64,000 bases of DNA from Effrenium voratum (taxonomy: Eukaryota; Sar; Dinophyceae; Suessiales; Symbiodiniaceae): positions 653,367 through 717,366 of the forward strand of contig CAUJNA010003013.1 in assembly GCA_963377175.1 (NCBI GenBank), in the 5' to 3' direction. Each line of letters starts with the position of its first letter. Positions within the stretch are counted from its first letter, which is position 1. A program made the translations under genes and the position numbers. This document shows positions 11,812 through 23,895 of the stretch, piece after piece. A model generated the notes under the pieces. That model worked only from the letters and a program-made list of their open reading frames with translations. It ran no database searches and was not told the DNA's origin.

Positions 11812-12885
11812 TGCACGCTTTCTGTTGCCCTGTTTCTCTGTCTTTCTTTCGCTTTGTCTGTCTCTGCCTCGGTTCCTTTGTCTCTGTCTCTCTTTCTGTC
11901 CTGCCTCGCTTTGTTCGTCTCTTTGTCTTTCTGTATGTTTGCTTCTGTTTGCCTGTTTGCCTGTTTGTCTGTTTCTCCTCGTGTCGGGTATTTACTTTCT
12001 GTTTGGGTTGTGTGTCTGTTTGGGTAGTGGCCAGTTTGTCAGTGTTTGTTTCGTCGGCATGTGCGATTGATCTTTCGGGTTGCCAACATGACGCGGAAGA
12101 CGGTTTGTTTCACATGCCCCTTTGTACTTTTTCACGCATCACCAGCTGGGGCTTTTCATGAATGATGTTCTGTGCGGTTCATCTACCTCAGGCCCCTTGT
12201 CGCAGAAAAATCAAACGCGCTGCGCTTCCAGGACCCGCCGGACACCGAGGCGCATCGTGTTTCCTTCGGCAAGGGAAACGCTAGGTAGATTAATTGGGAC
12301 ACTTGCAGTATCCATGGTGCGACGGTTGGACAAAAGCCTGCAGTTTGCGTTTGGGGCGAAGCCCGTTATCCAACTACTTGAGCTGGCGCACTTGAAGCTG
12401 CCGCGAGTCGGACAATATTTGACTTGCGCAGGCTGGAGTGTTGGCTTGGCTGGAAGAACGCACTGGCACTCCCGAAGGGTTAGAGATAGGCAGGGCGCCG
12501 TGCAGGTTTTGACGCTTCTGCTGCGCGGGGCAATGGGCCTCTCCCCACGTGTGGGCGTTCAAAAGGTCTGGTTCAAAACTCGGCCACCAAGAACTTGACG
12601 CACTGACATTGCCAGTGGAGCTCTTTCTTGCTCGTTCTCTTACTCTTTCTCGTTCTCTTTCTCATGCCCTTTCCTTTTCTCTCTCTCATTCTCTTCTGGC
12701 TGTGCCCCTTTCTATTTATCTTGTCTCTTCTCTTTCTTTCCTTTTCTCTTCACATTTTCCATATGTACTTTCTCTTTCAGTTGTTCTTTGTTTCGATCGG
12801 TTCTTATCTAGCTACCTTTTTCTCTATATCTCTACATCTCTCTATCCCTATATTTCTCCATCTCTCCATTTGTTCTTTCTTGTTT

Positions 12886-12933
<48 letters not shown>

Positions 12934-13140
12934 TTTCTCTGTATTCCCTTTCTCCCTCTACCTCTCACTATCTCTCTTACTCTCTCTCTCTATCTCTTTC
13001 TCTCGCTATCTCTCCATCTCTCCCTTTCTACCTCTTTTTCTCTTAATTTACTTATTTCTCCCTATATACTCATAGTCCTAGTCTACCTCTTTACCTATCT
13101 GCCAATCCGTTCAACTTAGCTAATGTGTCCATCTTTTCTA
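11812..13140. repeat. Pyrimidine-rich low-complexity tract with CTTT microsatellite
   Basis: Repeated TCTG/TTTGTCTG words at 11812-12050 and CTCT/TTTCT words at 12620-13140, including a clean (CTTT)n run at about 12888-12930. Between them, 12120-12600 is ordinary sequence without a recognisable gene. The long Leu/Phe/Ser-rich frames here are translation of the repeat, not membrane proteins. Confidence 0.85.
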
Positions 13141-15530
13141 TCTATCTTCTACTTTCCGTCTAGCCTCTCTATCTGTTTGTTTATTGGGCGGACCTCAAGA
13201 AGGCCTGTGGGCCACCCCCAAGGAAAATAAATGAAAGGTTTCTTCCAACAATGTCAAGGTTCACACATTATTTTACGAATATTCCTTATCTGTTTTTTCT
13301 AGGGCAAATAATTCGGACTATTCTTCTTCGTTTTGTTTTCTGGACCAAAGTTTCGGAGCATTCTTCATAACATTGTTTGAGGTTTTGGAATATTCTTCAG
13401 AAGGTTTTTCTTAACAAAATATCACATTATGTTTGGACACATGTTTTGACGCAATCTTTGCAATGTTTGGGGCAATGGATGTTTTCGTTTGACTTTTTAT
13501 AGCGAAGGCAACCGTTTGCAGCCTTATATATAATGCTGCTGCTTGTGGCCCAGCAGGGTTAGGGCAGGGGGGTGGAAAGAACACGAGCGCAGGTTTCAAG
13601 CATGTCGGGGCCAATCCATGTTTCAAAGTTCAAAGTAGTCGATCCCGAACCCCCAGCCCTGCACGCCATGTGACATCCCGCGCGCTCTACGCAAGCTCTT
13701 GCCGCGAGCTTTTGCAGGAGAAAGTCGCTCCATTTCTTGCAGAACCACTAAAGCTGGAACTTTGCTAGGGCGGAAGTTTGGCGCGCGTCTTGCCGTTCTG
13801 GCCCAAGTCGGAAGTTGCCATGGCAGATCTGGATTTGGCCCAGATTCTGAAGCTCCTCGCGCGCAAGCGAGGCAGGATCTTAGACCGGCCTGGTCATAGA
13901 CCGGGACTGCTTTGAAATCTGCGGCTCAGGCGATCTAGGAAGCAGCAGCAGCGCAAGAAAGAACGAAAGAAAGAAAGGCTTCTGGATTTGCAAGCCTGGG
14001 CACGCCCCAAGTGGTCGAGAGGGGCGTATTAAGTCTGGACGCAGAGGCCATCTATGCCCGCCGTCAGTTTTTGCGTCGGGTGGTTGTCACATCCGCGGGT
14101 TGCCAAGCAGCGCAAAAGGGAGAAGGAAAGTGCTTTGAATGCACGGGGCAGGGGTAGCAGTGGAGATCTTGTTGCGTCGCGCCCTTGCAGCGCCAACGCG
14201 CACAAGCGAAATGACTGCTGCGGTGATTCGGCGCGAGGAAGTGAAACGGAAAGCAGCTGAAAGCCACCAACCGAAAAGAATGTGCAGAAAGACGTTAAGA
14301 TAGTAAATGAAAGAACACAAGGTAATCTCTTCCCCCTATTAATAAATACGCCCCCCCTCCCTATTATAAAAAAAATCATCCAATATATATATATATATTT
14401 GCAATTAGGGTTTTTGGGGTTGGGTTTTATTGCTTTTCCAACAATGTGAGGGTTCACATAGGATTTGGAGGAAATGGATTGAATTGTAAGGTCCCCGAGT
14501 AAGCGGTTTAATAAGGACATTTTATGTATCATTCTATTTGCTTTTCAGTTTACTGGTTGTTTGTTTGCAGCCAGGCAGGTTAGCCAGCATGTACGGGAGA
14601 GAGACAGTCGCAGCTAGACAGCCTTTGGGGACATGTTTTCTTTTGAGGGACACCGCCCAAATAAGCAACCTTTTAGGGAATTCATCTTTTGGGGAATCCA
14701 CCTTTTTTCAAAGTGGGGCTGGAAGCTTGTTAAAAGTGCCCCCAATAAGGATTCCAAGACTTTAGTATTGGTTTGTGCGGAGTGGAAATCTGGTCCCGGG
14801 CCCCAGATTTCCATTTTTTTAATTGGGGTCGTTCATTAATAGGGGGAGCGGATTAGAGAAAGCACAGAAAAATTGAAACAATAACAAGAACATGAAGAAT
14901 GCACAGAAACATGTTGAAACCATAGAAAGAATATAAAGAGTGCGCAGAAAACTTTGAAACAAGAAAAAGAATATAATTCTGCGTTGGATTCCGCACAGGC
15001 CTCTTGAGACCAACAAGTTTTTAATTATTTCGGTATTGATCCATCCTTTCTATCTAATCTCGTTCCTTTTCCAGTTATCTGGCTATCTATCGATTGGTGT
15101 GCTTATCTGTTTGCCAACCCATCTTTTGATTTCTCGACCGTCTCAGCTACGCGTCTATTTTCGGAAAGCGCCGTGCCTGCCACCTGCGCCTAGTCTGTAC
15201 TTGGCCTTGCGATAGTGCCCCACCTGGCCGCCAAAAGTGCCCCACCTTGCCCCACCTGCAGTGAATCTTTACAGTGCTGCACCTGCCGCGAGCAAGTGCC
15301 TGGCCTTGCAAAAGTGCTGCGCCTAACGCGCAACCTATTGAATTGCCGCGCGCCGCGGACTCTTTTTGAGACTGGGTTGCAAACTCAACATCGATTTAGC
15401 GCGCCCCGTTAGGCACTGGCCCAAACACTCTGATGAACTGGCGCGTGCAGCGAATGCTGTTTTGAGACTGGTTACCTGGCAAAACCGCGCCGGGAGTCAA
15501 AAACGTGCGTGGCGCATAAGAACCAACCGC
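13141..15530. other. No supportable gene
   Basis: AT-richer sequence with recurring TTCGGA/ATTCTTC words (13260-13400), an (AT)n run near 14385-14398, GAAAGAA simple repeat near 13955-13980 and scattered purine runs. No coding motif seen. Confidence 0.3.
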
Positions 15531-15535
15531 CCCTC

Positions 15536-16145
15536 AGGTGTGTGCGTGTGTGCGCGCGCGTGTGTGTGTGTGTATCTGTGTGTTTCTGTGTGTGTGTGTG
15601 TGTCTGTGGGTTTCTGTGTGTGTGTGTGTCTGAGTGTGTGTGTGTGTGTCTGTGTGTGTGTCTATGTGTGTGTGTGTGTCTGTGTGTGTGTCCGTGTGTG
15701 TGTGTGTCCGTGTGTGTGTCTGTGTGTGTCTCTGTGTGTGTGCTCGTGTGCGTATGAGTGTGCGCGCGCGTGCATGTGCGTGTGCGTGTGCGTGTGTGTG
15801 TGTGTGTGTCTGTGTCTGTGTCTGTGTCTGTGTCTGTGTCTGTGTCTGTGTCTGTGTCTGTGTCTGCGTGTGTGCGTGTGTGCGTGTGTGTGGTTGCGAG
15901 CGTGCGTGAGCGTGCGCGTGTGCGGTTTTTTGTGTGTGTGCGGTTGTGTGTGGTTGTGTCTGATGTGTGTATGGTTGTGTGTGGTTGTGTGTGTGTGGGT
16001 GTATGTGTTTATGACTGTTTATGTGTGTGTGCTTGGGAACGCGTGTTTGTGTGTGTGCGGGCGTGCATGCGTGTGTGTGTGTGTGCTTGTGTCTGAGTGT
16101 GTTGTGTCTTTGTGTGTTTTGTCAGTGTGTGTTTGTCTGCTTGTG
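15536..16145 (+). repeat. TG/TGTC microsatellite, first block
   Basis: About 600 bp of (TG)n with interspersed TGTC, TGCG and TGTGTCTG; a clean TGTCTG hexamer run lies around 15810-15866. ORFs rich in Cys and Val here are repeat translation. Confidence 0.97.
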
Positions 16146-16283
16146 TATCCCCACCCCCTTAAATGGAATTGGGGGAGGGGGGTGACCCCTGGAATTTCAT
16201 TTGTGGTTCCATTTTTCCTTTGATGGGGAAGACTAGATAAATGGAATTGGGGACCCCAACCCCCTCCCCCTCAAGGTAGGGGG
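16146..16283. repeat. Unique insert between TG blocks with duplicated/inverted G-runs
   Basis: TAAATGGAATTGGGG occurs at about 16158 and again at about 16219. The G-run after the first copy is complementary to the C-run after the second (CCAACCCCCTCCCCC). A small foldback-like unit splits the microsatellite. Confidence 0.6.
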
Positions 16284-17318
16284 GATGTTTGCGTGTTTGT
16301 GTGTTTGTGTTTGCGCGTTTGTGTTTGTATGTGTTCGTGAGTGTTTGTGTGTTTGTGTATATGTGCTTGCGTGTGTGCGCGTTTGCGTGTTTGCGTGTTT
16401 GTGTGTTTCTGTGTTTGTGTGGGTGCTTGTGTTTTTGGTATTCGTGCGCATGCGTGCGTGCGTGCGTGCGTGCGTGTGTGGGTGTCTGTGGGTGTGTGCG
16501 TGTGTGGGTGTGTGGGTGTGTGCGTGTGTGCGTGTGCGCGTGTGTGCGTGTGTGGGTGTGTGGGTGTGTGGGTGTGTGGGTGTGTGGGTGTGTGTGTGTC
16601 TGTGTGTCTGTGTGTCTGTGTGTCTGCGTGTGTGTTTCTGTGTGTCTGTGTGTCTGTGTGTCTGCGTCTCTGTGCGTCTCTGTGTGTGTCTCTGTGTGTG
16701 TGTGTCTCTGTATATGTCTCTGTGTGTGTGTCTGTGTCTATGTCTATGTCTGTGTCTGTGTGTGTGTGCGTGCGTGTGTGTGTATGTGTGTCTGTGTGTG
16801 TCTGTGTGCGTCTCTGTGTGTGTCTGTGTTTCTGTGCGTGTGTCTGTGTGTGTCTGCGTGTGTCTGCGTGTGTCTGCGTGTGTCTGCGTGTGTCTGCGTG
16901 CGTCTGCGTGTGTCTGCGTGTGTCTGCGTGCGTCTGCGTGTGTCTGCGTGTGTCTGCGTGTGTCTGCGTGAGTCTGCGTGTGTCTGCGTGTGTCTGCGTG
17001 TGTCTGCGCGTGTCTGCGCGTGTCTGCGTGTGTCTGCGTGTGTCTGCGCGTGTCTGCGTGTGTCCCTGTGTCTGTGTTTCGCGTGTCTGCGTGTCTGTGT
17101 GTCTGCGTGTCTGCGTGTCTGCGTGTCTGCGTGTCGCGTGTCTGCGTGTGTGTGTTTGTGTGCCTCCGTGTCTGCATGTTTGCGTGCTTGTGTGTTTGTG
17201 TTTGTGTGTTTGCGGTCTTTCGGGTTTGCATGGTCGCGTGTTTGTGTTTGTTTGTGTTTTTGTGTGTTTGTGTGTTGCGTGTGTTTGTGTGTGGTGTTTG
17301 TGTGTGTGTGTTTATTCG
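16284..17318 (+). repeat. TG-rich microsatellite with 10-bp TGTCTGCGTG array
   Basis: Second long block. 16850-17070 is a nearly pure array of the 10-bp unit TGTCTGCGTG with TGTCTGCGCG variants. Flanking parts are (TGTGG)n and (TGTTTG)n variants. Long Cys/Val frames on plus and Thr/His frames on minus are artefacts. Confidence 0.97.
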
Positions 17319-17329
17319 TATTCAGGGCG

Positions 17330-17830
17330 CCGCATTCCGCCAAGGAGGAAAAGGGAAGAGGATAGGGGGAGAAAGAAGAAAAAATGGAGGATCAAAGAAG
17401 AGGAGGAGGGATTGTGTGCGTACTTAGGGAAACGCATCCCGCCCGGACACTCACAGGGACAAAGACGACAACTCAAAGAAGAGGGCGTCGAATCCCGCAC
17501 GGGGCCAAGAGGAGGTACACGCTGAAGCAACGGAGGAGGAAGAAGACGTCAAGCCAAATTGCATCAGCAAAACAAAGAGAGCGAGCTGGAAGGCAGTCAG
17601 GAAGAAGACGACCAGGAAAAGGGCAAACAACTCGAAGACAAGTAGGCCATCCCTAAACGGGCGAAAAAGAAAAGACCAACGAGCAGAAAACGAGACCGAG
17701 AGGAAGGGGGGGAAGGATAAGGCATCCCTACACGCGCGCAGACGACGTGCTCGCAGCTAAAGGGAAGTCACTGCAGTCGCCACTCGGATCTGTGGACTTG
17801 ATTCACGGTTACTCGAAGGTTCGATTTCTT
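17330..17830. other. Purine-rich tail after the microsatellite
   Basis: GA-rich sequence (GGAGGAAAAGGGAAGAGG type) with weakly repeated GGAAACGCATCCCGCC and CATCCC(T/C)-type words. No gene supported. Confidence 0.4.
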
Positions 17831-18130
17831 CTGCCTCTGAAAATGTCGTTAAAGCGCGCTACACCCCGTGTGGGGGACCTTCGGGTGCACCCATGTGACC
17901 ACGGAATTCTCATATCGCATGTGTGATCTTTAGTGTGACCTCAGTTTTATTGTCAAAGTCAACCTCAGTACAGATGTTGTGTTGCGCTTGGGTTGTGCTT
18001 GGTCGTTCACACAGAGCTGACCAGGCTCTGTATCCCGCCAGATTGCATAGATTTGTTAGGACTGGTCGGCAATCTGTCGCCTGTCCCCTGTCAAAGCAGT
18101 GTAGGAATTCCAGGGTGCCCAAGAATCGAT

Positions 18131-18207
18131 GACGATGCGTGACGATGCGTGACGATGCGTGACGATGCGTGACGATGCGTGACGATGCGTGACGATGCGT
18201 GACGATG
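18131..18207 (+). repeat. 10-bp minisatellite GACGATGCGT, 7.7 copies
   Basis: Seven perfect copies of GACGATGCGT at 18131-18200 and a partial eighth. The perfection points to recent expansion. Confidence 0.98.
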
Positions 18208-18210
18208 TAG

Positions 18211-18700
18211 TGCTGGGAGTAAAGCTGTGGGCCGCGCACAGTGTCCACGGTGAGATTGCAAGGGGTCCACCGAGAGTACATCAGCGATAGTGGTTCTTGC
18301 CAAGCCCCTCTTATTGTACGACATGGCGCCCCGGCTTGACTTAAGTTATATCACGGCAAGCTCTGCTGGAAACGAGGGGCTGCCAGGACGTGCCCGGTGC
18401 ACTGCTGGAAGCAAAGCTGTGGACCCCTAAATGGTCCACGGTGGGACTTCAAGGGGTCCGCCGAAAGCACTTCAGCTACAGTGATTCTTGGTATATCCCT
18501 CAAGGCCCCCAAGCGCGGCCTTCCCATCGAACGACCAAGGCTGGTGCCCCAGCGGACTTATGTTTTGTTGCTGGAAACGTGGGGTCCCCTAAGAGGTCCA
18601 TGGTGGGACTTCAAGGGGTCCACCAAAAGCACTCAGCGACAGTGCTTCTTGGTATATCCCTCAGGGGCCCAAGCGCGTTGTTCCCATCTTACGACAAGCG
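18211..18700 (+). repeat. Tandem repeat, ~170-190 bp period, 3 copies
   Basis: Three copies start near 18211, 18401 and 18572. They share CTGGAA..AAAGCTGTGG, GGTCCACGGTGGGA, TTCAAGGGGTCC and CTTGGTATATCCCTCA. Spacing is about 190 and 171 bp. The plus-strand open frame through them (18390-18953) is probably repeat translation. Confidence 0.85.
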
Positions 18701-19017
18701 CTCAAGCACAAGCACAATCCTTTTCAGCTCCAGGTCTGGAAGCGCTCTCCACAAGCTGCGCACTTCCATTTCATTCGCAGTCCTTTGCCCTGTTTGGAAA
18801 AGGACACTGCGGTGCCCTCTTGACACCTACGACACGCCATCTTCTTCGCAGACTGGGTGGCAGCCCGTGCCTTCTGCCACTGCTTGCCCTGCCTGCTTCT
18901 TGTTCGTCTTCCTCTCCTTGCCAGGGCCCCTGCTAGGTTTCCGGCGACAGTAAAAGATGGGCATGTCTGGTCAGCACCTACAACTTGCAGGTTTTTTTTC
19001 TCTGGGCAAAGGCCGCC

Positions 19018-20900
19018 TCAATGCCCCTGGATTAGTTTGGGGTCCAAGCTTTTGTCTAGAAGTTTCACTTGTGCCCTAAAAGGATGGAATATCGGTCCAC
19101 AACTGCGCAGCTGCACCAGCGCCCCCCCGTCCTTGACAGTAGTTTTGTACTTCGCTTGCTGGGTGATTTGCTGGCCCTCCACGTGGAGGTCATGTAGTAG
19201 CGGCACTACGGTGCTAGCTTGATATCTGTGAAAAGAATAGTACGCAACATGCGCCACGCACGCGCGGACCTGGAAGTCATGTAGGGATGGGAAGATTTGC
19301 GTGACGCCTGGCTGCTGGCCTCTGAAAGAAAGAAGCTGAGCGACCATGGGCCCCAAGTGGTTCACATGGCAGGACCTGTGTGTTCCAGCGCGGGCTTCCA
19401 GTGTTAGATCTCGCAAAAACTTCAAAGTCTGCAGCTCCGCGCCCTTGGGCAAAGTAGGGCACACCCAATCAGGAGCTCCCTGGAACATTAGTTGCAGGAA
19501 CTTCCGCGCCCCTGGACCGACACTCACGGTCTCCTCTAGCAGCAGCGGGGGAAGGCCTGGGCAGTGCGCGCTGATAGCTCGAGCGTCTCCTTGGACAAAC
19601 TTGCTGAGGTCGGCCCCTGCGCCAGGCATCCGCAAAGTGACCGACAAGACATCCTCCTGCGTCGGCTCAGCGTCCGATGTCTGAAGGAGCAAACGAGAAA
19701 GCCTGGAGCCACGGAGGCTGGCGGCTGACTGCCGAGTCCTACAGCATCAAAGCCCTTTTCCTCACACCTATAGAAGCATCTGCGCCCAGTAGATCTTTCT
19801 GGGCTATGTCAAGGGACCGCCCTCTCGGGTCCATAAAGCAAACCGTCGCAGATTTGAGCATAGAGTTCTTACTAGCAAAGTGTCCAAGAAGATAGCCTCC
19901 AACCTGCTTTCATGAAACCGCACTCCCAAACATTGACGGCAAGACGCTCTTGCGCCACGCTCTTGGCCGACTCCAGCAGCGAGCAGGAGTGCGCCAGCCA
20001 GTCCGGCTCATCTTCCTGCAGGTCTGCGTTGGAGGAGTTAGGCAGGATCCCACAAACCATGTAGGTTGTTGCTAGCCGGCTGTCAGGCTGAGTGCAACAC
20101 CCCTTATCCCACCCGTGTCCTCGCTCAGAAGCGGAGAGAACCAGTGCTGTCCGGGTCCGTACAGTTGGGGTAGGCTGCATTGCTGTTCTTTGCAGATTGC
20201 CAGGAGGTGCTCCCTGACTAGCTTTACTGGGTACCTGGACAATTGCTTTCTTGCTCCCAGGTCATCCAGGACACGAGGCAGCAGAAGCGACCACGGGTTG
20301 CTGCGTAAGATTCGCCGCAGCATGGCCAACCAGAAGACTCGCTGCAGCCTTAGTTCACCCAGGCAACCTGCCGTGTTTGCTTGTGAGTAATCCCAGGTCT
20401 TCGGTATTAGCCATCTTTACAACAGGGCACACGCACATAACATCACCAGAACAGAGCGTGATAGTTTTCTCCCCTTGCAAAAAAGCAGCAAACGCGTGAG
20501 TTCCGAGTAACTGCTCCGGCTTGGAGGTTCTGGCGACCTCAGTTGCCGCCATGCGCTTTGCGCACAGGTCTTTCATGATCAGCCAGCTCTCGCGATCTTC
20601 CATGTGCGTTGGCGCCAGCAAGAAGTGCTTGCTCCAGCGAGGCCCCGCGCTCGGCGGCAGCAGCCACCGAGCCAAGACCCGATGTTGCAGCATGAGGTTT
20701 CCTGAGCTGTCCCCACACAGGAAGCAACCCAAGAAAGATGTCACAGTCATATTATCCCACGGCTCCGAAACCGCAACGTACCCTAAGCCCGGAATCTGCC
20801 GCAGTGCTCCTTGGCCTCCAGGGGCACAGGCACGCCGCGCGTGCACAAATCCCGCACGAGAGTGTGGACGAGCAAGTCCAGGAAGCCATGGAAATGGACA
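19018..20900 (-). CDS. Hypothetical multi-exon minus-strand gene
   Basis: Four consecutive minus-strand open stretches have good protein composition: about 20900-20355 (contains LGYVAVSEPWDNMTVTSFLG, then FLCGDSSGN), 20350-20072 (LQRVFWLAMLRRILRSNPW), 20180-19872 (YMVCGILPNSSNADL and AKSVAQERLAVNVWECGF) and 19692-19018 (224 codons, with LPPLLLEETVSVGPGARKFL). Changes of frame between them imply introns or indels; one plausible acceptor is CACGGCAG|G near 20365. The shadow frames on the plus strand are less protein-like. I do not recognise the family; there is no obvious transmembrane segment or catalytic motif. Boundaries are approximate, and the first and last exons are not established. Confidence 0.5.
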
Positions 20901-21120
20901 GGAGGATCGGGCAACTCCCATCCATGAGGATGCATCGCTCGCGCGGGCGCAGTAATAGCGGCCTTTCAGTTTCGGGCGCGAGTTTTCACGGCCGTTCGGC
21001 CGAGTTATCACGGCCTCACGGGGGCCAACGGGCGCATCTGGCCGAGGACATCCACCAGCGCCTACACTGCCGGGGCAACGCAGGAAGATCCGCAAGAGGA
21101 TCTAATTACAACCCAGGCCA

Positions 21121-21588
21121 TTGCACTGGACTTTTTCTAGCCAAGAAGTTGCCGACTTGCGTCCTCCAAACGACGGTGACGAGGGAAGGAGTACTGCCCC
21201 AAGATCTGACTATGCACGGTGCGATGACACTGTCGGAGCAGTCATATTTACACTACCGGCGCTGTCGAACGGGTGCCTCGCTATGTGCGTTGCAATACTG
21301 AGGAATCGTGTCGAAAGGCTAAGTAGAGAGCACGGACGCGGCCTACGCTGCGCGTCCAAAAACTATGCCTCGAGGTTTGACACTGTCGCAGGGGACATGC
21401 AGGAATCGTTCAACAGTTTCGACCGCACCAATGTCCACAAGCAAGTGATATTTGAAAGGCTGCGCACCATCGATGGAAAACACATTAGCATGAGGAGACA
21501 CAATGAAGTGATAGAAGAAGTCATCGAGGAGCATGAACAGGAGAGAATCTCCTCGACGGACAGCGCGGTGAAGCGCACAGAGCACTGA
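21121..21588 (+). CDS. Hypothetical hydrophilic protein
   Basis: A 155-codon plus frame. Its second half is strongly charged and probably helical (HISMRRHNEVIEEVIEEHEQ near the C-terminus, ending SAVKRTEH). The first half has a short hydrophobic stretch (AVIFTLPALSNGC). No recognised domain. It lies divergent to the minus-strand gene at 19.0-20.9 kb, with the intervening 200 bp GC-rich. The start could be internal. Confidence 0.4.
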   Translation: MHWTFSSQEVADLRPPNDGDEGRSTAPRSDYARCDDTVGAVIFTLPALSNGCLAMCVAILRNRVERLSREHGRGLRCASKNYASRFDTVAGDMQESFNSFDRTNVHKQVIFERLRTIDGKHISMRRHNEVIEEVIEEHEQERISSTDSAVKRTEH

Positions 21589-21599
21589 CGGGAAGCGCG

Positions 21600-23400
21600 C
21601 AACGGTACACCTATCATGGAATATAATATATATATACACATCTAATATCACCAACATGTGCAGCGCTGGTGTGATTGGTATGCGTTGCATAAGGTTCTAC
21701 ACTTCAGCCACGGGGGATTCTTTTGCGAGTGACACTCATACGCAACTGAACAATCCGACCCACAGATCATCGCGACGTGGTCAGACGCACTTTCTCATCC
21801 ATCGGCTTTCTGCCTGGCAAGCCGGGCAAGTCCCACGGTGGCTTAGCCCCTGAGTCACCCTTGCCTACACTGCCATCACCGGCAACACCTGCGGCCGACA
21901 CCAATCAACAACAAGCGCAACCCAGAAAATTCCCAAGCTCGCCCATGGACAGACTCAGATGAGCACCTTCGCGGTCCCAAGATGGATGCCAAGGCTAAGC
22001 GCTCGTGCAAGGCCATAGCGCAATGCCAACGGCTCGGGCGGCGGACGTCGCCCAGCAAGGGAACAGCAGCGAGAGATTTGGGTCTCTCTTGGAGGTGGCG
22101 GCTTTAAAGCTGATCACCCAGATTTGCCTATCACTTTCAACACGCTGGCAGGACCATCGGTTTCTTCCATTCCACGGATTGGTGTCTTTTCTGCTTCATG
22201 GTCCTACATGGCCGCCGATCAGAAATCTGTTGCCCTTCAATGTTCCAGGAGACATTGAGGGAAACCTGCTCTACTTGGCAAGTCCATGGAATCTTCAAAC
22301 CGAGCTCTCGGTGCGGGTTCTCTCGTGTGGATCATCTGCGCCAGCGCGTGACAAATGATGACAGCGCAAGTCCAGTTTTGCACCCTGCGCGCCAAGAATC
22401 ACCCAAGTCTTCTACAACATCAGCCCTCATCGGGAAAAAGACGAAGGAAGCCATGGCGGTTGCCGGTCACTGGAAGATCAGGGTCACGAACTGGGTTGCC
22501 GGCTGTTGGGTCCTCACCCTCAAGCAAGATAAGGCGATGATTTCCTTCCGAAGATAAGGCGATGACCGCATCACCGCGCCTTCGGCGTCTCCGAGGTGTC
22601 GATTTGGAGAATCGAACAAGCAAGTTGTTCTCAGGAGCTCTACGCCATCAGCGGGATCATGAGCGAGATCGAGATCAGGATCGCCCAACTGTAAGTCAAC
22701 CAGGACAGACCAGCAGAGTTGTGCCAGCCGATCAACGCAACCAATCACTCATCGATCTAGTTGGGTAACAAGCCGAATCTATTGCTCAGGGCATTGTTGC
22801 CACGCTTCGCCAAGGCCATTTTAGTGCTGGCGTTCGTCTTCCCGGAGTAGGGTGGCAGGTGCGAAGATCAAGTACAATCAGGCAATTTGGTACTGAGGAC
22901 AGGCTGGATCACCAGCATGCCGCCAGGAAGCGCGTGCGCCGAACGGAGGTGTGTAAATCATCAGAGACTCGAGACACTGATGGGGGCATGGCATCCACAT
23001 CTGCGACGAGGAACCTCAGGTCCGTCAAGACGAAGATTGAATTTATGATCAGTTCAACACCAGGGAGACCGTTGAAGACTTGAAGGCAAAAGGTTTCCAC
23101 GTGACCTTGACGGTTGATGAGGCAGAGCGTGAGTTCGACAGGGCTAAGTGGAATTATAAGAGATCATCGGAGAGTGCAACAAGAAGCCATCATCTACCTC
23201 ATTTGCTCATGTCAGTCCCAAGGAGAAGTTTCAATTATGGATGAGTTTCGATGGATGCAGCCAAGGTCAGGACACCCAGTCATGCGCCCAATAGGCATCA
23301 ATAAAAGTTACAACCGGTCAGACAACAGCAAGATCCAGCCTACAATTCTTCAGCCAGAAGTCCTTGAGCGCACTGCCGCTTCAAAGTCTCGATCGTCGGC
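21600..23400. other. No supportable gene
   Basis: Short (AT)n near 21625-21637. Several overlapping plus-strand open frames (21777-21962, 22005-22560, 22859-23083) have Ser/Pro/Arg composition without motifs. AAGATAAGGCGATGA is duplicated at about 22527 and 22552. Confidence 0.3.
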
Positions 23401-23407
23401 AATCACG

Positions 23408-23545
23408 GGGGAATGCGGCGTCGCAGGGGGGTGTGGCGTCACGGGGGAACGTGGCGTGGGGAATGCGGCGTCGCGGGAGAACGCGATGTGGCAGGGCAAT
23501 GTGGCGTCACAGGGGTGTGCGGCGTCACGGGGGAATGTGGTAGGG
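23408..23545 (+). repeat. ~18-bp minisatellite, GTGGCGTCACGGGGGAAT type
   Basis: Imperfect direct repeats of TGGCGTCACGGGGGAA-like units, translated in one plus frame as Gly/Val/Cys-rich sequence. The array lies inside an open frame 23114-23665. Confidence 0.8.
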
Positions 23546-23697
23546 GGATGTGCCGTCACGGACCGATACGGAATGCGGCTTCGAATGTGTCGCGCGAAAG
23601 CGCTACCCCGTCTGCCGGCTCCCTGGATTATCAGGTTTCCTGTGCAAAACGGTTCAAGCGCATGACGGATGAGATGTAGGGCGCGACAGCGACTGGC

Positions 23698-23895
23698 GTG
23701 CTCCTCTCATATCGTGAAACCAAGAAAGTCATCAAGCGACACATGAAAGCATGGAAGGATTTTACAAGCAGGACCGCTACAACAGGTACGGCGACAACCG
23801 GTTACGATGACTCCGGATGGACAGATTACAGCAAGAACTGGCACAAAGGAAACTCCCTGAAGAGTAGTTACAGCAAGAACTACTACCATCAGTAG
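23698..23895 (+). CDS. Small hypothetical ORF, Tyr/Ser/Lys-rich C-terminus
   Basis: 65 codons, beginning with a Lys-rich helix (KKVIKRHMKAWKDF) and ending in a Gly/Tyr/Ser low-complexity tail (GYDDSGWTDYSKNW). It could be the last exon of a longer plus-strand gene; no acceptor was identified. Composition is protein-like but no family was recognised. Confidence 0.3.
   Translation: MLLSYRETKKVIKRHMKAWKDFTSRTATTGTATTGYDDSGWTDYSKNWHKGNSLKSSYSKNYYHQ

Noticed and set aside
12549..13119. Hydrophobic Leu/Phe/Ser ORFs that look like membrane proteins
   Set aside because: Encoded by CT-rich low-complexity DNA; no charged loops or start context.
15366..17525. Very long Cys/Val-rich and Thr/His-rich ORFs on both strands
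   Set aside because: They are translation of TG-rich microsatellite; every frame is open and composition follows the repeat.
18131..18207. Possible CRISPR array
   Set aside because: A 10-bp perfect tandem repeat without spacers is a minisatellite; no CRISPR array was seen anywhere.
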